Origin: Fibrobacter sp. UWR4
GTDB lineage: Bacteria; Fibrobacterota; Fibrobacteria; Fibrobacterales; Fibrobacteraceae
Assembly (NCBI RefSeq): GCF_003149045.1
Contig: NZ_QGDU01000011.1
Location: 37,640-101,639, forward strand
Direction: 5' to 3'
DNA length: 64,000 nucleotides
Under the pieces are notes generated by a model. That model was given only the letters and a program-made list of their open reading frames with translations. It ran no database searches and was not told the DNA's origin. Of the stretch, positions 8,705-18,606 are shown piece by piece. Each line of letters starts with the position of its first letter. Position 1 is the first letter of the stretch. Made by a program: the position numbers and the translations under genes.

Positions 8705-8780
8705 TACTTTCACTGCACAAAAAGTAACTTTTTTGTTTTTGTCGACTTGACTTCAATTTTATGTTTCTATCTTTGCTTTT

Positions 8781-11700
8781 ATGGATTCACTTTCTGAATT
8801 TTTAACTTTTACCCATTCTCCGTCTCTGTCCCTGTTCAAGAATGTCCAGGGCGAATCCATTCACGTCAATGGGACTACCATTCCGGTGGCAGCCATGATG
8901 GTGGCTGTCCGTTTCCAGCAGAAACCGGAACACATCCTGATTATTGCAAAAGATTACAAGAGTGGGGAATCCTGGGTCGAAAATTTGGAAAGCATGGTAG
9001 GGGAGGACTTTGTACGATTCCTGCCCTCCATCGGTCTTAAGCCTTACGAAAAGAAGGTCCCTTTCGAAGGTGTCCTGGAAGAACGCCTGAAATTCTTTAG
9101 GGATCTGGAACGTAACGAATCTCCCTTCATTACGGTTTGTCCTTTGGACGCATTCCTCATGAGGCTGCCTGCTCCGGGATCCGTCATGAAGAATTCCCGC
9201 ACCCTGAAAGTGGGTGACGTGTTTGAACCTTCCACATTGCGCCCCTGGCTGATGGACCATGGCTTTGTGGAGCAGCCTGTGGTCAGCGGTGTCGGGGAAT
9301 TCTCCATCCGCGGCTGTATCGTTGACGTCAACTGCCTTCTGTACCCGCATCCCATCCGAATTGAATTCTTCGGTGACGAAATTGAATCTATCCGAAGCTT
9401 TGATATTTTCAGCCAGCGTTCCGTGGAAAAGATGAATTCCGTACAGCTTTTCCCTATGGGAGAATTTGTAATCCCGGAAAGGGAACTGGCGACCTATAAT
9501 GGCGAAAACGCAGGACTTTGGTGGAAGCGCGGTAAGTACGAAAAACTGGACTATACGCTGCTGGACTATTTGCCTAAGGCCCCGATTGTTTTTGAAGAGC
9601 TTTCCGTACTTTCCGAGACGGCAACCAAGTACTTCTTCAAATGCGAAAATGACTTTCAGGAATTGCGTCAGATCGAAAGCGATACGATCCCTCCTAACGA
9701 AATCTGGCTGAAGATGGGGGAGGTTTCCAAGGGCTTTATGGGCCGCGCATCCATGGACTTGACCCGAGTCAACGTGGAAGATGGAAACTGGCATGACTTA
9801 CATTGCAGGGTCCAGGATTTTTCTTCCAACGGCACGGATGCTGTTGCGAAGCAGATTGAAGAATTTACGGCAGCGGGTGGCTCCGTCTATGTGGTCGCTC
9901 CTACGCCGGGCGGTATCAACCGACTGAAGCAGGTCTTTAGCGACCTTCCCATCGAAGAATATATTCAGGGAAATCTTTCCGAAGGTTTCTGGCTGGAAGA
10001 GGACAATGTCGCCTTCCTGACGGAAACGAGAATCTTTAACCGTCATTCCAATAAGACCCGCAAGAGAAAGGTGTCCGGCTCTGTTTCCGGAGCCTTGATG
10101 ATCGAGTCCCTCAATCGCGGGGACTTTGTGGCCCATGAAGATCATGGCGTAGGTAAGTACCTGGGCCTTGTCCGTGTGGAAGTGAATGGCGGTATGGTGG
10201 ACTGTGCCCTCCTGGAATACGAAGGTGGCGACCGCCTGAAATTCCCGGTAGCGGATCTCCAGAAGATTGAACGTCTGGACCACGGAGAGGAACCTCCTAA
10301 GCTTGACAAGCTAGGCGGCAAGAGTTGGGAAAACCTGAAGAAGCGTGTGAAGCAGAAGGTTATCCAGATCGCCCGCGACCTGGTGGAACTGTATGCTAAG
10401 CGCGAAATGATCGAAGGTTTTGCGTTCCCTCACGATGGTAAGCTTCAGGTAGAATTCGAGGAAGCTTTTGAATACGAACCGACGCCGGACCAGGTAAAGG
10501 CTACTGCGGAAATCAAGCAGGATATGGAAAGCCGTCGTCCTATGGACCGTCTGGTCTGTGGCGATGTGGGGTTCGGCAAGACGGAAGTGGCAATGCGTGC
10601 TGCCTTCAAGTGCGTGGTCAGCAAGAAGCAAGTGGCCCTTCTGGTACCTACCACCATTTTGGCCGCCCAGCATTACGAGAACTTCATGGACCGCTTCGCA
10701 GGTTTTGGCGTGAATATCGCACTTGTGAATCGATACAAGACTGCCAAGGAAAAGAAGGATATTTTCAAGCAGGCGGAAGAAGGTAAAATCGATATCCTCA
10801 TAGGAACTCACGCACTGCTTTCCGAAAAGAACAAGTTCAAGGACTTGGGCCTTCTCATCATCGATGAAGAACAGAAGTTTGGCGTGAAGCAGAAGGAAAA
10901 ACTCCGGGAGTTGCGCCTTACGGTGGACTCCCTCAGCATGAGTGCTACGCCTATCCCTCGTTCCCTCCATTTGAGTATGACAGGTGTCCGCGACATCTCC
11001 CTCATAAACACTCCGCCTATTAACCGCCTCCCGGTGGAAACCACCCTCATGAAACGTGATGATGAGGTCATCAAGAATGCCATTCTGGATGAACTTGCCC
11101 GTGGCGGCCAGGTGTTTATCGTCAACGATCGCGTTCATAGCATTTACACTCTGGCAGACGAAATCGAGGCACTGGTTCCTAACGCCACCATCGGCGTGGC
11201 TCATGGCCAGATGGATGACCGCGATCTTGAAAACGCCATGGACGCTTTCCTGTCCAAGAAGTTTGATATCCTGATCAGTACCAGCATTATTGAATCCGGT
11301 TTGGATGTTCCCAATGCGAACACCATCATTATCATGAATGCCCATCACTTTGGCATAAGCCAACTGTACCAGATGCGCGGTCGTGTGGGGCGCAGTAGTG
11401 TTCTGGCGAAGGCCCTCCTTGTGGTTCCTGCGAAGCACGAAATTTCTGCGGAATCCATGCGTCGCTTAAAAGCTCTGGAACAGTTTACGGATTTGGGTAG
11501 CGGCTACCAGCTGGCCATGCGGGACCTGGAAATCCGTGGCGCAGGTAACCTGCTGGGACAGGAACAGCATGGTTTCATTGCGGAAGTGGGATTTGAAACC
11601 TATGTCCGTCTGGTGAAGGAAGCGGTGGAAATGCTTCGTGGCGGTCCTGTGGAAAAGCCAATCCAGACTCGTGTGGAATTGGGCGTGGACGCCTACCTGC

Positions 11701-12173
11701 CGGAAGACTACATTCAGGATGGTCTTACCCGTATCGATATGTACCAGCGCATTGCACGCATTACCCATACGGATGAAATCCAGAGTATTGCCCAGGAACT
11801 GGAGGACCGTTTCGGTCCTGTTCCCGATGCCGCAAAGATGCTCCTGCTGGTAACGGAAGTGGGGCTCCTTGCAGGTCGTCTGCGTATTCAAGGCCTTGTG
11901 CAGCGTAAGGGAATGCTGGCGGCCACCTTCGTGGAATTCCCGCCTCCCGATGTTCGCATCATCAGTGAGATGTATGGCTTGGCTTTGTTCCCCATGCGCA
12001 TCCTTGCCGGATCTCCCATGCAGGTCATTATCGAACTGGGGAAGGGTACCCCGAAGACTCTGGCGGAAAACGCCCTCAAGCAGTTCCGTTCCTTCGCCGT
12101 CATCAAGGCTCAGGCGGCAACCATCCAGCCGAAGAATCCCCTGCTGGCTGGCATTGGCGAGAAGAAGAACTAA
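8781..12173 (+). CDS. mfd: Transcription-repair coupling factor Mfd
   Basis: Mfd displaces RNA polymerase stalled at lesions and recruits UvrA. The 1130-residue length is typical. The N-terminal UvrB-like part ends in the CarD-like RNA-polymerase-interaction module ([17 protein letters not shown], near residue 450). The RecG-like motor follows with Walker [25 protein letters not shown] (motif II), [15 protein letters not shown] (motif III) and QMRGRVGRS (motif VI), then the C-terminal TRCF domain. The ATG at 8781 has no Shine-Dalgarno sequence and sits 7 nt after TATCTT. It is divergent from lexA; whether the LexA box affects it is unknown. Confidence 0.97.
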   Translation: MDSLSEFLTFTHSPSLSLFKNVQGESIHVNGTTIPVAAMMVAVRFQQKPEHILIIAKDYKSGESWVENLESMVGEDFVRFLPSIGLKPYEKKVPFEGVLEERLKFFRDLERNESPFITVCPLDAFLMRLPAPGSVMKNSRTLKVGDVFEPSTLRPWLMDHGFVEQPVVSGVGEFSIRGCIVDVNCLLYPHPIRIEFFGDEIESIRSFDIFSQRSVEKMNSVQLFPMGEFVIPERELATYNGENAGLWWKRGKYEKLDYTLLDYLPKAPIVFEELSVLSETATKYFFKCENDFQELRQIESDTIPPNEIWLKMGEVSKGFMGRASMDLTRVNVEDGNWHDLHCRVQDFSSNGTDAVAKQIEEFTAAGGSVYVVAPTPGGINRLKQVFSDLPIEEYIQGNLSEGFWLEEDNVAFLTETRIFNRHSNKTRKRKVSGSVSGALMIESLNRGDFVAHEDHGVGKYLGLVRVEVNGGMVDCALLEYEGGDRLKFPVADLQKIERLDHGEEPPKLDKLGGKSWENLKKRVKQKVIQIARDLVELYAKREMIEGFAFPHDGKLQVEFEEAFEYEPTPDQVKATAEIKQDMESRRPMDRLVCGDVGFGKTEVAMRAAFKCVVSKKQVALLVPTTILAAQHYENFMDRFAGFGVNIALVNRYKTAKEKKDIFKQAEEGKIDILIGTHALLSEKNKFKDLGLLIIDEEQKFGVKQKEKLRELRLTVDSLSMSATPIPRSLHLSMTGVRDISLINTPPINRLPVETTLMKRDDEVIKNAILDELARGGQVFIVNDRVHSIYTLADEIEALVPNATIGVAHGQMDDRDLENAMDAFLSKKFDILISTSIIESGLDVPNANTIIIMNAHHFGISQLYQMRGRVGRSSVLAKALLVVPAKHEISAESMRRLKALEQFTDLGSGYQLAMRDLEIRGAGNLLGQEQHGFIAEVGFETYVRLVKEAVEMLRGGPVEKPIQTRVELGVDAYLPEDYIQDGLTRIDMYQRIARITHTDEIQSIAQELEDRFGPVPDAAKMLLLVTEVGLLAGRLRIQGLVQRKGMLAATFVEFPPPDVRIISEMYGLALFPMRILAGSPMQVIIELGKGTPKTLAENALKQFRSFAVIKAQAATIQPKNPLLAGIGEKKN

Positions 12174-12214
12174 CCGGAAATGTCATGCTGGCGAATGTCT
12201 TTCAAACCGCCGTC

Positions 12215-12245
12215 ATGCTGACGAATGTCAGCATCAGCTTTTCTA
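12215..12245 (+). terminator. Hairpin after mfd, also a dispersed repeat
   Basis: ATGCTGAC-GAAT-GTCAGCAT forms an 8-bp stem followed by CAGCTTTTCT. The same palindrome with a changed loop recurs at 19546-19566, so it is both a repeat family and a plausible terminator for the convergent mfd and TatD-like genes. Confidence 0.5.
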
Positions 12246-12965
12246 TTAGGTGTTTTTCGGGTTTATGGCTTTGTAATTGTTTTGAACCGCTTCAAGTTGC
12301 TTGATGATTTCATCAGGCGAGTTGCCGAACTTTTCTGCAAAGCTTTCGTCGGCGTCGGTTTCGAAACGTACCTGTTGGGCGGGGATTTCCTGGATCGCTG
12401 CCACCGTAGATTTCTTGCGGAAGGAGTCTGCGTGTAGGCTGAACAGGACTTGCGGCCCAAGCGCTTTCAGTGCAGACTTGACTACGGAAACGTCTCCGCC
12501 AAAGCGATGGAGGACAACCGGACGGTCATGCTGCTTGGCATTGGAGGTGCAATTCTGGAGGATACGCAGGATTCTTGAGTAATCCCCGACGCAATGAACG
12601 TGCAGGGGACGGTTCAGTTCCTGCGCCAGTAGGACTTGCCTTTTAAATACTTGCTCCTGGGTGCCTGCGGGTTCATACCCTTCAAAGCGCTTGTCCAGTC
12701 CGCATTCTCCCACATCCGTGTCTGGATTGGCTCGGAGGATTTCTTCCAGTTGCGAGAAGTTCCGATCTGTCATTTTCGATGCCACCATGGGGTGGATGCC
12801 GAATGCATAATGGGCGTCCTGCCCCTCGTCCATCAGTTCAAGGGTCTTTTCCCATTCCCAGGGTTCACAGGCGATGGTGTTAAAATTCACTCCGGCGTCC
12901 AAAAGTCCCTTTGCCAAGGCTCGGGAGGATTCAAAACGGGCGAGATGGAGGTGAAAATCGAACAT
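12246..12965 (-). CDS. TatD-like metal-dependent hydrolase
   Basis: This 239-residue protein has the amidohydrolase signature in order: FDFHLHLA at the N-terminus, GIHPMVA (about 57-63), GECGLDKRFEG, LHVHC, VVLHRFGG and RFETDAD near the C-terminus. These correspond to the metal-binding His, Glu and Asp positions of TatD-type 3'-5' exonucleases and deoxyribonucleases. Sequence outside the motifs is divergent, so the substrate is not certain. The ATG at 12965 is 7 nt after TATATT with no Shine-Dalgarno sequence. It is convergent with mfd. Confidence 0.82.
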   Translation of the reverse strand: MFDFHLHLARFESSRALAKGLLDAGVNFNTIACEPWEWEKTLELMDEGQDAHYAFGIHPMVASKMTDRNFSQLEEILRANPDTDVGECGLDKRFEGYEPAGTQEQVFKRQVLLAQELNRPLHVHCVGDYSRILRILQNCTSNAKQHDRPVVLHRFGGDVSVVKSALKALGPQVLFSLHADSFRKKSTVAAIQEIPAQQVRFETDADESFAEKFGNSPDEIIKQLEAVQNNYKAINPKNT

Positions 12966-13092
12966 GGGTTACAATATAGCCATGAAAAATTCAATAAATC
13001 AGGCGAAAAATCAATTTTCATCTTGTTTTTCCAAGTAAAAAAGCCTAATTTAAGGACATCAATTTTATTTTCACCAGAAAGGAGTTTTTCTA

Positions 13093-13290
13093 ATGCGCGA
13101 TCTTTTGGAAAAGGTTTTGAACAAGGGTCTTAACGTGTCTTTCTCTCAGGAAGCTGGCTTCGCCATCATCCGCATCACCAAGGGTGAAGAAGTTGTAGCA
13201 AGCTGCAGCGTTGGCTCCTCCGACTTCCGTTCCAGTGTCGAAGACTCCCTCCAGTCCCTTATCATGGAACTGGACCGCAAGGGCTTCTAA
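13093..13290 (+). CDS. Small conserved-looking protein, unknown function
   Basis: This 65-residue product was not recognised. It has a strong AAAGGAG ribosome-binding site 8 nt before the ATG, good codon usage and its own terminator, which support a real, well-expressed gene. The composition is soluble and mixed alpha/beta (AGFAIIRITKGEEVVASCSV, then a helical C-terminus ELDRKGF). It has no signal peptide or metal motif. It stands alone between the divergent TatD-like gene and the convergent barrel gene. Confidence 0.7.
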   Translation: MRDLLEKVLNKGLNVSFSQEAGFAIIRITKGEEVVASCSVGSSDFRSSVEDSLQSLIMELDRKGF

Positions 13291-13335
13291 TACCTACGAG
13301 AATGATGCCGCTAGCCCCAAGCGCTAGTGATTAAA

Positions 13336-13371
13336 GAAGCGAGATCGCAAAAGCGACCTCGCTCTTTTTAT
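13336..13371 (+). terminator. Terminator of the 65-residue gene
   Basis: GCGAGATCGC-AAAA-GCGACCTCGC, one mismatch, is followed by TCTTTTT. Confidence 0.75.
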
Positions 13372-13464
13372 CCAGAAAAATTCCTTCAAGTACGTACTTT
13401 CATCCACAGAAAATCGCGAGCAAATGCTGATACTCTAGAGATGAACTGCGAACGGTCTGTGAAT

Positions 13465-13496
13465 AAAAAGTCCTCGGTAAAAACCGAGGACTTTTT
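13465..13496 (-). terminator. Bidirectional terminator upstream of 13553
   Basis: A perfect 13-bp stem AAAAAGTCCTCGG / CCGAGGACTTTTT with a 6-nt loop. Its A and T runs make it work on either strand; it ends the barrel-protein gene on the minus strand. Confidence 0.8.
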
Positions 13497-13552
13497 ATGA
13501 GAGTGAGCGTAAATCGTAGGTTCTATACCTGACGTACTACGCGAACGGTCTC

Positions 13553-14923
13553 TTAGTTGATGCGGCCAACCAGGTTGCCGGAGAGCATGTAGTCTCTGGT
13601 GGAACCGAAGTTGTGGAAGCCAGCAGACAGGCTGAAGCGGTCGGTGAAGGCCTTTTCGATGTAGAATGCACCGAGAACGTCCTTAACGTGCTTCTGCTTA
13701 GCGCTTACGCCGTAACCGCATTCTGCACGGTCCTTAACGTATTCAGCTTCGAGAATGATACGGTCCACAACCTTGGTGAAGATTGCGATACCACCGGTCA
13801 CCGGCAGGTTCATTTCGTTAGAAGCGTCCATCAAGGCTGCTTCAGCAAAGATGCCGAAGTTTGCATTGAGGGGGAGGTTGAACTTGGCGGAGATGTTGTG
13901 CTTGATTTCTGCATCGGCGTCATAGATGGCGTCGAACAGGTTTGCACGGTATGCCAACTGAACCTTCAGGCCTTCCAGACCTTCCAGACCGTGGAAGTTG
14001 AATGCTGCACGGAGGTCACCCTTGTTCAGGTTAGAAGAACCGCTGATTAAGGAGAGGTACATGTCCAGGTTGTCAGAGGGGGTGAAACCGAACTGCAACT
14101 GGTTTTCAGACTTCTGGGTGGAGAGGAAGCCGTTCAGGTAACCATCGATGTAGCCACCGAAGTAGTCACCGCTCTTGTCGGTGTTGTCCCAACGACCCAC
14201 CTTGAAGGTGAAGTATTCGGTACCCTGCTGGGCCCATGCTTCATCCAGGGAGAAGTAGTCGGCTACATCGTTGGAGTTGGTGCGGATAGCTTCGCGCTTT
14301 GCCTTCTTGGTGTCGTAGTCGCCGGTAGAGAGGTCGCCAGGATAGAATGCGATGCCGATCTTACCCTTGAAGTCGTCGGTTTCGGCGAGGACAGCGAAGT
14401 TTGCTTCGCCGTTCCACACTTCGAAGTTGTCGCCCAGGTCGTCATTTTCGCTGGTCCAGAAAGTCTTGCCTGCTTCCAATTCGAAGTCAGCGTTGATGTC
14501 GAAGTTAATCTGGTTAACAGACATCACAGCGTTTTCGATCATCTTCTTTTTCTTGCGACGCTTCTTCTTCTTGGGCTGGTCGTTGGTAGTAGCTGCTGCA
14601 ACTTCTTCGGTTGCTGCGGGAGCTGCTTCTACTGCCGGTGCTGCTTCAGCTGCGGGAGCTGCTTCTGCAACCGGTGCTTCAGCTGCGGGGGCTGCTTCTG
14701 CGACAGGTTCGGCTGCAGGTGCGGATTCAGCAACCGGTGCCGGTGCTGCGGCTTCTGCTGCCGGGGCAGGTGCAGCTGCTTCAGCTACGGGTGCCGGTGC
14801 GGCTGCGTTAGCGGCGGGAGCTGCTTCGGGTGCTGCTGCCGGTGCAGCTTCTGCTGCGGGGGCTGCATTCTGAGCATAAACTGCTGCTGCCAGAACGCAA
14901 GATGCGAGGAACATTTTTTTCAT
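13553..14923 (-). CDS. Outer-membrane beta-barrel (porin-like) with Ala/Pro/Glu-rich linker
   Basis: Three parts are visible. A signal peptide (MKKMFLASCVLAAAVYAQ) comes first. A low-complexity Ala-Pro-Glu segment of roughly 95 residues follows (APAAEAAPAAAPEAAP pattern), ending in a basic patch KKKKRRKKKK near residue 120. The rest alternates aromatic and polar residues in paired strands (FKVGRWDN, LQFGFTPSDNLDMYLSL, VQLAYRANLF), as in an outer-membrane barrel. The linker could span periplasm or peptidoglycan. The ATG at 14923 has AAAGGAG upstream. The last residue is Asn rather than the aromatic usual for BAM-assembled barrels. The substrate is unknown. Confidence 0.7.
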   Translation of the reverse strand: MKKMFLASCVLAAAVYAQNAAPAAEAAPAAAPEAAPAANAAAPAPVAEAAAPAPAAEAAAPAPVAESAPAAEPVAEAAPAAEAPVAEAAPAAEAAPAVEAAPAATEEVAAATTNDQPKKKKRRKKKKMIENAVMSVNQINFDINADFELEAGKTFWTSENDDLGDNFEVWNGEANFAVLAETDDFKGKIGIAFYPGDLSTGDYDTKKAKREAIRTNSNDVADYFSLDEAWAQQGTEYFTFKVGRWDNTDKSGDYFGGYIDGYLNGFLSTQKSENQLQFGFTPSDNLDMYLSLISGSSNLNKGDLRAAFNFHGLEGLEGLKVQLAYRANLFDAIYDADAEIKHNISAKFNLPLNANFGIFAEAALMDASNEMNLPVTGGIAIFTKVVDRIILEAEYVKDRAECGYGVSAKQKHVKDVLGAFYIEKAFTDRFSLSAGFHNFGSTRDYMLSGNLVGRIN

Positions 14924-15032
14924 ATTAAGGAACTCCTTTCACTAATTCCACAATCAAATTGTAGTAAAAAAATATTCACGAAGGGAAAAAACATCATTAA
15001 AAAGCTAATTTTAGGCCCAAGTGAGGTTGATT

Positions 15033-16109
15033 TTGAGAAAAGTTCTTATTTGTGCCCTGTTTATTTTGTCCACATTCGCTTTCGGACAGGAAACTCTTAC
15101 TGTTTTTCGTAAATACCAGAACGTTGTTGATGAATCCAATCCGGCAGGATCCCTGATCGTTTCCGACTGGATCAAGGAATTGCCTCCTCCTCAGGATTCC
15201 GTCAAGAAGTCTAGAATCGTAAAAGATACCGTCTATGTCATGAAGAAGGGCAAGAAGGTTTACGACAAGAAGGGCAAGCCTAAATTCAAACTCAAGAAGA
15301 AGAAGGTATACTACTGGGAACCTGTGGAATCCGCTGAACCTCCCAAGTATCTTCCCATCCAGTGTAAGCTGGGCGACGAACTCTGGGTCAAGCGTGCTGA
15401 TCTCGCCCGTTTCAAGCAGGCCTCCCAGGACCTGAGTGGTGTTTATGCTTCCACTACTGGTACCGTGACTTTGAAGAAGTCTCCTACAAACCCTCGTCTC
15501 TTTACAATTGTCATCCAGAACGGTCCTTTCGGCAACCGTGCTGAATTTGAAGCTAGTAACGTGGAAGCCCGTGAATCCAATGGCAACATCCGCCTTTCCT
15601 ATACCGAAGAAGATTGCACCGTGGACATTGCCCTGGTGAACCGTAAGGTGAAGGTGGCACAGCGTGGCTGTAACGACTATAACGTAGGCTCCTACACCCT
15701 GGAAGGCGATTACAATACCTTCAAGGGCAACCGCCGCGTTACAGAGACCTTTAATTTCCCGGAACAGTCCTTCACTTACAAGAAGTTCAAGTGGTGCGAC
15801 AGTGGCTTTGATTCCTGCAAGGAAGAGAAGGATGAAAACGGCAAGGTGACCATCACCTGGAGTAAGGGCGGTAATGGTTTCATCGAACGTAAGGCTGGCG
15901 ACGAAGTTCATACCTATCGTCCCTTCGAAAATGTCATTCCTCACAAGCGTGACTTCTACAAGGGTGAAAAACCCCAGGTTATCAAGACGAAGCGTACCGA
16001 CATTAGCGGTGAATGGTGGCTGTGGTATTTCTATCCCAAGGCTGAACGCTTCAGGATGGTCCGTGCTGGCATGCGTGAAGACATTGCCCAGATGGAAATT
16101 TACGAGTAA
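15033..16109 (+). CDS. Secreted protein of unknown function
   Basis: The family was not recognised. The product starts MRKVLICALFILSTFAFGQ, a signal peptide. A TTG start at 15033 is preferred over a GTG at 15021, because GTGAGG at 15021-15026 then serves as the ribosome-binding site. The mature part has a very basic stretch (VMKKGKKVYDKKGKPKFKLKKKK, residues about 65-90, split here as VMKKGKKVYDKK and GKPKFKLKKKK) and a strand-rich domain with several Cys (EEDCTVDIAL, QRGCNDYN, WCDSGFDSC). It may be a periplasmic or surface protein. It is followed 31 nt later by the PIN-domain gene. Confidence 0.6.
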   Translation: MRKVLICALFILSTFAFGQETLTVFRKYQNVVDESNPAGSLIVSDWIKELPPPQDSVKKSRIVKDTVYVMKKGKKVYDKKGKPKFKLKKKKVYYWEPVESAEPPKYLPIQCKLGDELWVKRADLARFKQASQDLSGVYASTTGTVTLKKSPTNPRLFTIVIQNGPFGNRAEFEASNVEARESNGNIRLSYTEEDCTVDIALVNRKVKVAQRGCNDYNVGSYTLEGDYNTFKGNRRVTETFNFPEQSFTYKKFKWCDSGFDSCKEEKDENGKVTITWSKGGNGFIERKAGDEVHTYRPFENVIPHKRDFYKGEKPQVIKTKRTDISGEWWLWYFYPKAERFRMVRAGMREDIAQMEIYE

Positions 16110-16140
16110 TTGAATCCGCTGGATCCCTAGTCCCGTATTT

Positions 16141-16590
16141 ATGAACAAGGCCATAGAAAAGTCCCGTATTTTATTCCTGGATACAAGCGCTGTGGTGCGT
16201 CTCCTGCAGATGCATCCGGACTACTATCCCGTGGTGTCCGAAGTGCTGGACTATGCCTACGAAAAGAACATTACCCTGCTGGCATCTTCCGTTACCTTGT
16301 TCGAACTCTCCCAGAAAGCCTGTGTTGCGGGGGAGGGGGTTCTTGCCCGCCAGTACCGCGAGTTCTTCGAGCATTCTTCCAACGTTAAGTTGTGTGATGT
16401 AAATGGCGAAATCGCCGTGAAGGCTGCGGAACTTTTTGCAGCCGCTAACCGTACCAACCACAAGCTGACCGAAGCGGAATCCATCCGTCTAGCCACCGCA
16501 TTTATAAACGGCGCAGACTGCATTCTGACTGAAAATGAAAACTTCGCCAATGCCACGGATATTCCTGTGGTGACGTTGGACGAAGTGTAA
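16141..16590 (+). CDS. PIN-domain protein
   Basis: The 149-residue product has the PIN fold acidic residues: FLDTSAVVRLL at the N-terminus, a Glu in TLFELSQKA, and near the end LTEAESIRLATAFINGADCILTENENF, with the Asp that closes the metal site. PIN domains are mostly ribonucleases, many of them VapC toxins. No antitoxin gene precedes or follows it, so this may be a solitary PIN nuclease rather than a toxin. The start has no clear Shine-Dalgarno sequence. Confidence 0.78.
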   Translation: MNKAIEKSRILFLDTSAVVRLLQMHPDYYPVVSEVLDYAYEKNITLLASSVTLFELSQKACVAGEGVLARQYREFFEHSSNVKLCDVNGEIAVKAAELFAAANRTNHKLTEAESIRLATAFINGADCILTENENFANATDIPVVTLDEV

Positions 16591-16605
16591 ATACTTTTTC
16601 TACAT

Positions 16606-16632
16606 TTAGCTCCGTAAATTTATTGGAGCTAA
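16606..16632 (+). promoter_or_regulatory. Hairpin enclosing the gatB ribosome-binding site
   Basis: TTAGCTCC (16606-16613) can pair perfectly with GGAGCTAA (16625-16632); the second arm contains the GGAG ribosome-binding site and ends 1 nt before the ATG. A TACATT at 16601-16606 could be the -10, in which case the first arm would be only partly transcribed. Confidence 0.45.
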
Positions 16633-16633
16633 T

Positions 16634-18088
16634 ATGCCTAACTATTCTACCGTTATTGGTCTCGAAATCCATTGCCAGCTCGCTACCAAGACAAAGATGT
16701 TCTGCGGTTGCGAAATTGAAGTGAACACCAGCCCCAACAAGCACGTTTGCCCGGTTTGCCTCGGTATGCCCGGTGCCATGCCTGTTCCCAACAAGAAGGC
16801 TGTGGAATATGCTATCCGCCTGGGTCTCGCTCTCAACTGCGAAATCGACCTGAACGCCATGTGGACCCGTAAGAACTATTTCTACCCGGACCTTCCCAAG
16901 GGTTATCAGATCACCCAGACTGGTGGTCTTCCGGTATACGACCATCCCATCTGCAAGAACGGCTGGCTGGAAATCATCAAGGCTGACGGCACCAAGAAGC
17001 GCGTGGGCATTACCCGTATCCACATGGAAGAAGATGCCGGTAAGCTCATTCACGACATGAGCCCCACCGATTCTCACTTCGACGCAAACCGCTGCGGTAC
17101 GCCCCTTTGCGAAATCGTCACGGAACCGGATATCCGTAGCCCGGAAGAAGCGGTTCTCGTTCTCAAGAAGATCAAGCAGACTCTGGAATACACCCGCGTT
17201 TCCAATGCAAACATGGAAAACGGCAACATGCGCTGCGACGGTAACATTTCGCTGCGCGCTTCCGAAGACGCTCCCTTCGGCACCCGTGCAGAAATCAAGA
17301 ACTTGAATAGCTTCACCAACCTGGAAAAGGCCTTGAACGCTGAATACTACCTGCAGTCCGCCACTCTGGACGCTGGCAAGGAAGTGGAGCAGTGCACCAA
17401 GCGTTACGACCCCAACGCCGACAAGACCATCGTCATCCGTAGTAAGGAAGACGCTCACGACTATAAGTACTTCCCGGAACCGGACATGGTACGCCTCGTG
17501 ACTGATCCTGCCTTCGTGGAAGAAATCCGTCGCACTCTTCCGGAACTGCCGGACGCACGTCGCGCACGCTTTATGAGTGAACTTGGCGTTTCCGAATACG
17601 ACGCACAGGTGCTGACTGACGATCGCGACATCAGCGAATGGTTTGATGCCGCTTCCAAGAACTGCAAGAACGGCAAGGTTCTGGCCAACTGGGTCATTAC
17701 CGAACTTCTGGCCAAGATGAAGGATCTGGAAGGTGGCCTCGAAGCTCTCAAGATCAAGCCGGAACAGCTCTGCGCTCTGGTGAACCTCATCGAAGACAAG
17801 ACCATCAACGGTAAGATTGCAAAGACCGTCTTCGCCGAAATGTTCGAAACCGGCGACGATCCTGCAAAGATCGTGAAGGACAAGGGCCTGGTCCAGGTGG
17901 CTGACACTGGCGCTATCGAAGCTATCGTCCGCGAAGTCTGTGCTGCAAACGCTGCCCAGTTCGCTGAATTCAAGGCCGGTAAGGTTGCGCTGAAGGGCTT
18001 CCTGGTGGGTATGACCATGCGCAAGTCCGGCGGTAAGGCAAACCCCGCCATGGTGAACGAAATCCTCGACAAGCTGGCCGCCGAATAA
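16634..18088 (+). CDS. gatB: Asp-tRNA(Asn)/Glu-tRNA(Gln) amidotransferase subunit B
   Basis: GatB is the kinase-like tRNA-binding subunit of GatCAB, which converts misacylated Glu-tRNA(Gln) or Asp-tRNA(Asn) to the amide form. The 484-residue length is usual. Motifs include VIGLEIHCQLATKTKMFCGC, VCPVCLGMPGAMPVPN (zinc Cys), RKNYFYPDLPKGYQITQ, GITRIHMEEDAGKLIHD and RSKEDAHDYKYFPEPDM, with the C-terminal YqeY-like tail domain. No gatA or gatC gene is in the window, so the subunits are encoded apart. Confidence 0.97.
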   Translation: MPNYSTVIGLEIHCQLATKTKMFCGCEIEVNTSPNKHVCPVCLGMPGAMPVPNKKAVEYAIRLGLALNCEIDLNAMWTRKNYFYPDLPKGYQITQTGGLPVYDHPICKNGWLEIIKADGTKKRVGITRIHMEEDAGKLIHDMSPTDSHFDANRCGTPLCEIVTEPDIRSPEEAVLVLKKIKQTLEYTRVSNANMENGNMRCDGNISLRASEDAPFGTRAEIKNLNSFTNLEKALNAEYYLQSATLDAGKEVEQCTKRYDPNADKTIVIRSKEDAHDYKYFPEPDMVRLVTDPAFVEEIRRTLPELPDARRARFMSELGVSEYDAQVLTDDRDISEWFDAASKNCKNGKVLANWVITELLAKMKDLEGGLEALKIKPEQLCALVNLIEDKTINGKIAKTVFAEMFETGDDPAKIVKDKGLVQVADTGAIEAIVREVCAANAAQFAEFKAGKVALKGFLVGMTMRKSGGKANPAMVNEILDKLAAE

Positions 18089-18111
18089 TCGTTTTTCGCA
18101 GAAGAAGAACG

Positions 18112-18450
18112 TTGCGCAAGGCTCTCGGCATTCTCGCTTTTGCAATCGCCTGCGTCGCACTGACGCCGGCGGTTTCATTTGCAGCAGTGACATCCAACAC
18201 GACAGCAAGTCGCTGCGATTCCTTAAACATCAACACCGTGAATATGAGTGATGAGGAAATCGCGGAAGTGTGTGGACTCGACTCGGCAAAGCTTGCTCAA
18301 GGTCCTAGCCTGCAGGAATTGAATGAAGAGAACCCCAGCTACATCAAGCGCGAGTATAACCATAAACAGCAGGTGGTAGTTGGAAGTGTGGTGATGCTAT
18401 GCGTTGCGCTAGCGATGGTGCTGATGAACAATTATAACCCGAAAAGGTAG
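18112..18450 (+). CDS. Small exported protein with C-terminal membrane helix, unknown
   Basis: This 112-residue product starts from TTG at 18112, 24 nt after gatB. It has a signal peptide (MRKALGILAFAIACVALTPAVSFA), a short acidic region with two Cys (RCDSLNIN, EVCGLDSAK) and a C-terminal hydrophobic segment (VVVGSVVMLCVALAMVLM) before a short basic tail. It is therefore probably anchored in the inner membrane with the middle part outside. No family was recognised. Confidence 0.5.
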   Translation: MRKALGILAFAIACVALTPAVSFAAVTSNTTASRCDSLNINTVNMSDEEIAEVCGLDSAKLAQGPSLQELNEENPSYIKREYNHKQQVVVGSVVMLCVALAMVLMNNYNPKR

Positions 18451-18452
18451 TG

Positions 18453-18595
18453 AGGTATGAGGTCGCACCTTGCGGTGCTTTGAGGTGTGAGGTCTAGTTA
18501 TTTTTGAGCGTAGTTATGTTGTGTAATAGCCTCATACCTGAAAGGGAACGGTAGTGACCGACCTCAAAGCGAAGCGACCTGAAAATTTTTTAACA
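18453..18595. repeat. GAGGT-rich inverted repeat region
   Basis: Between the small exported protein and the IMP cyclohydrolase gene lie repeated TGAGGTATGAGGTC / GTGAGGTC words, the hairpin GCACC-TTGC-GGTGC and the reverse words CCTCATACCT and GACCTCAAAGCG. It looks like a repeat element; no gene was seen. Confidence 0.5.
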
Positions 18596-18606
18596 AGAGG
18601 TACAAT

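Noticed and set aside
8746..8773. Classical -35/-10 promoter for mfd
   Set aside because: TTGACT is only 16 bp from TATCTT by the best count and overlaps another frame of matches; I keep only the -10 and leave the -35 open.
14352..14873. Ala/Gly-rich frame opposite the barrel protein linker
   Set aside because: It mirrors the Ala-Pro-Glu repeats of the real gene.
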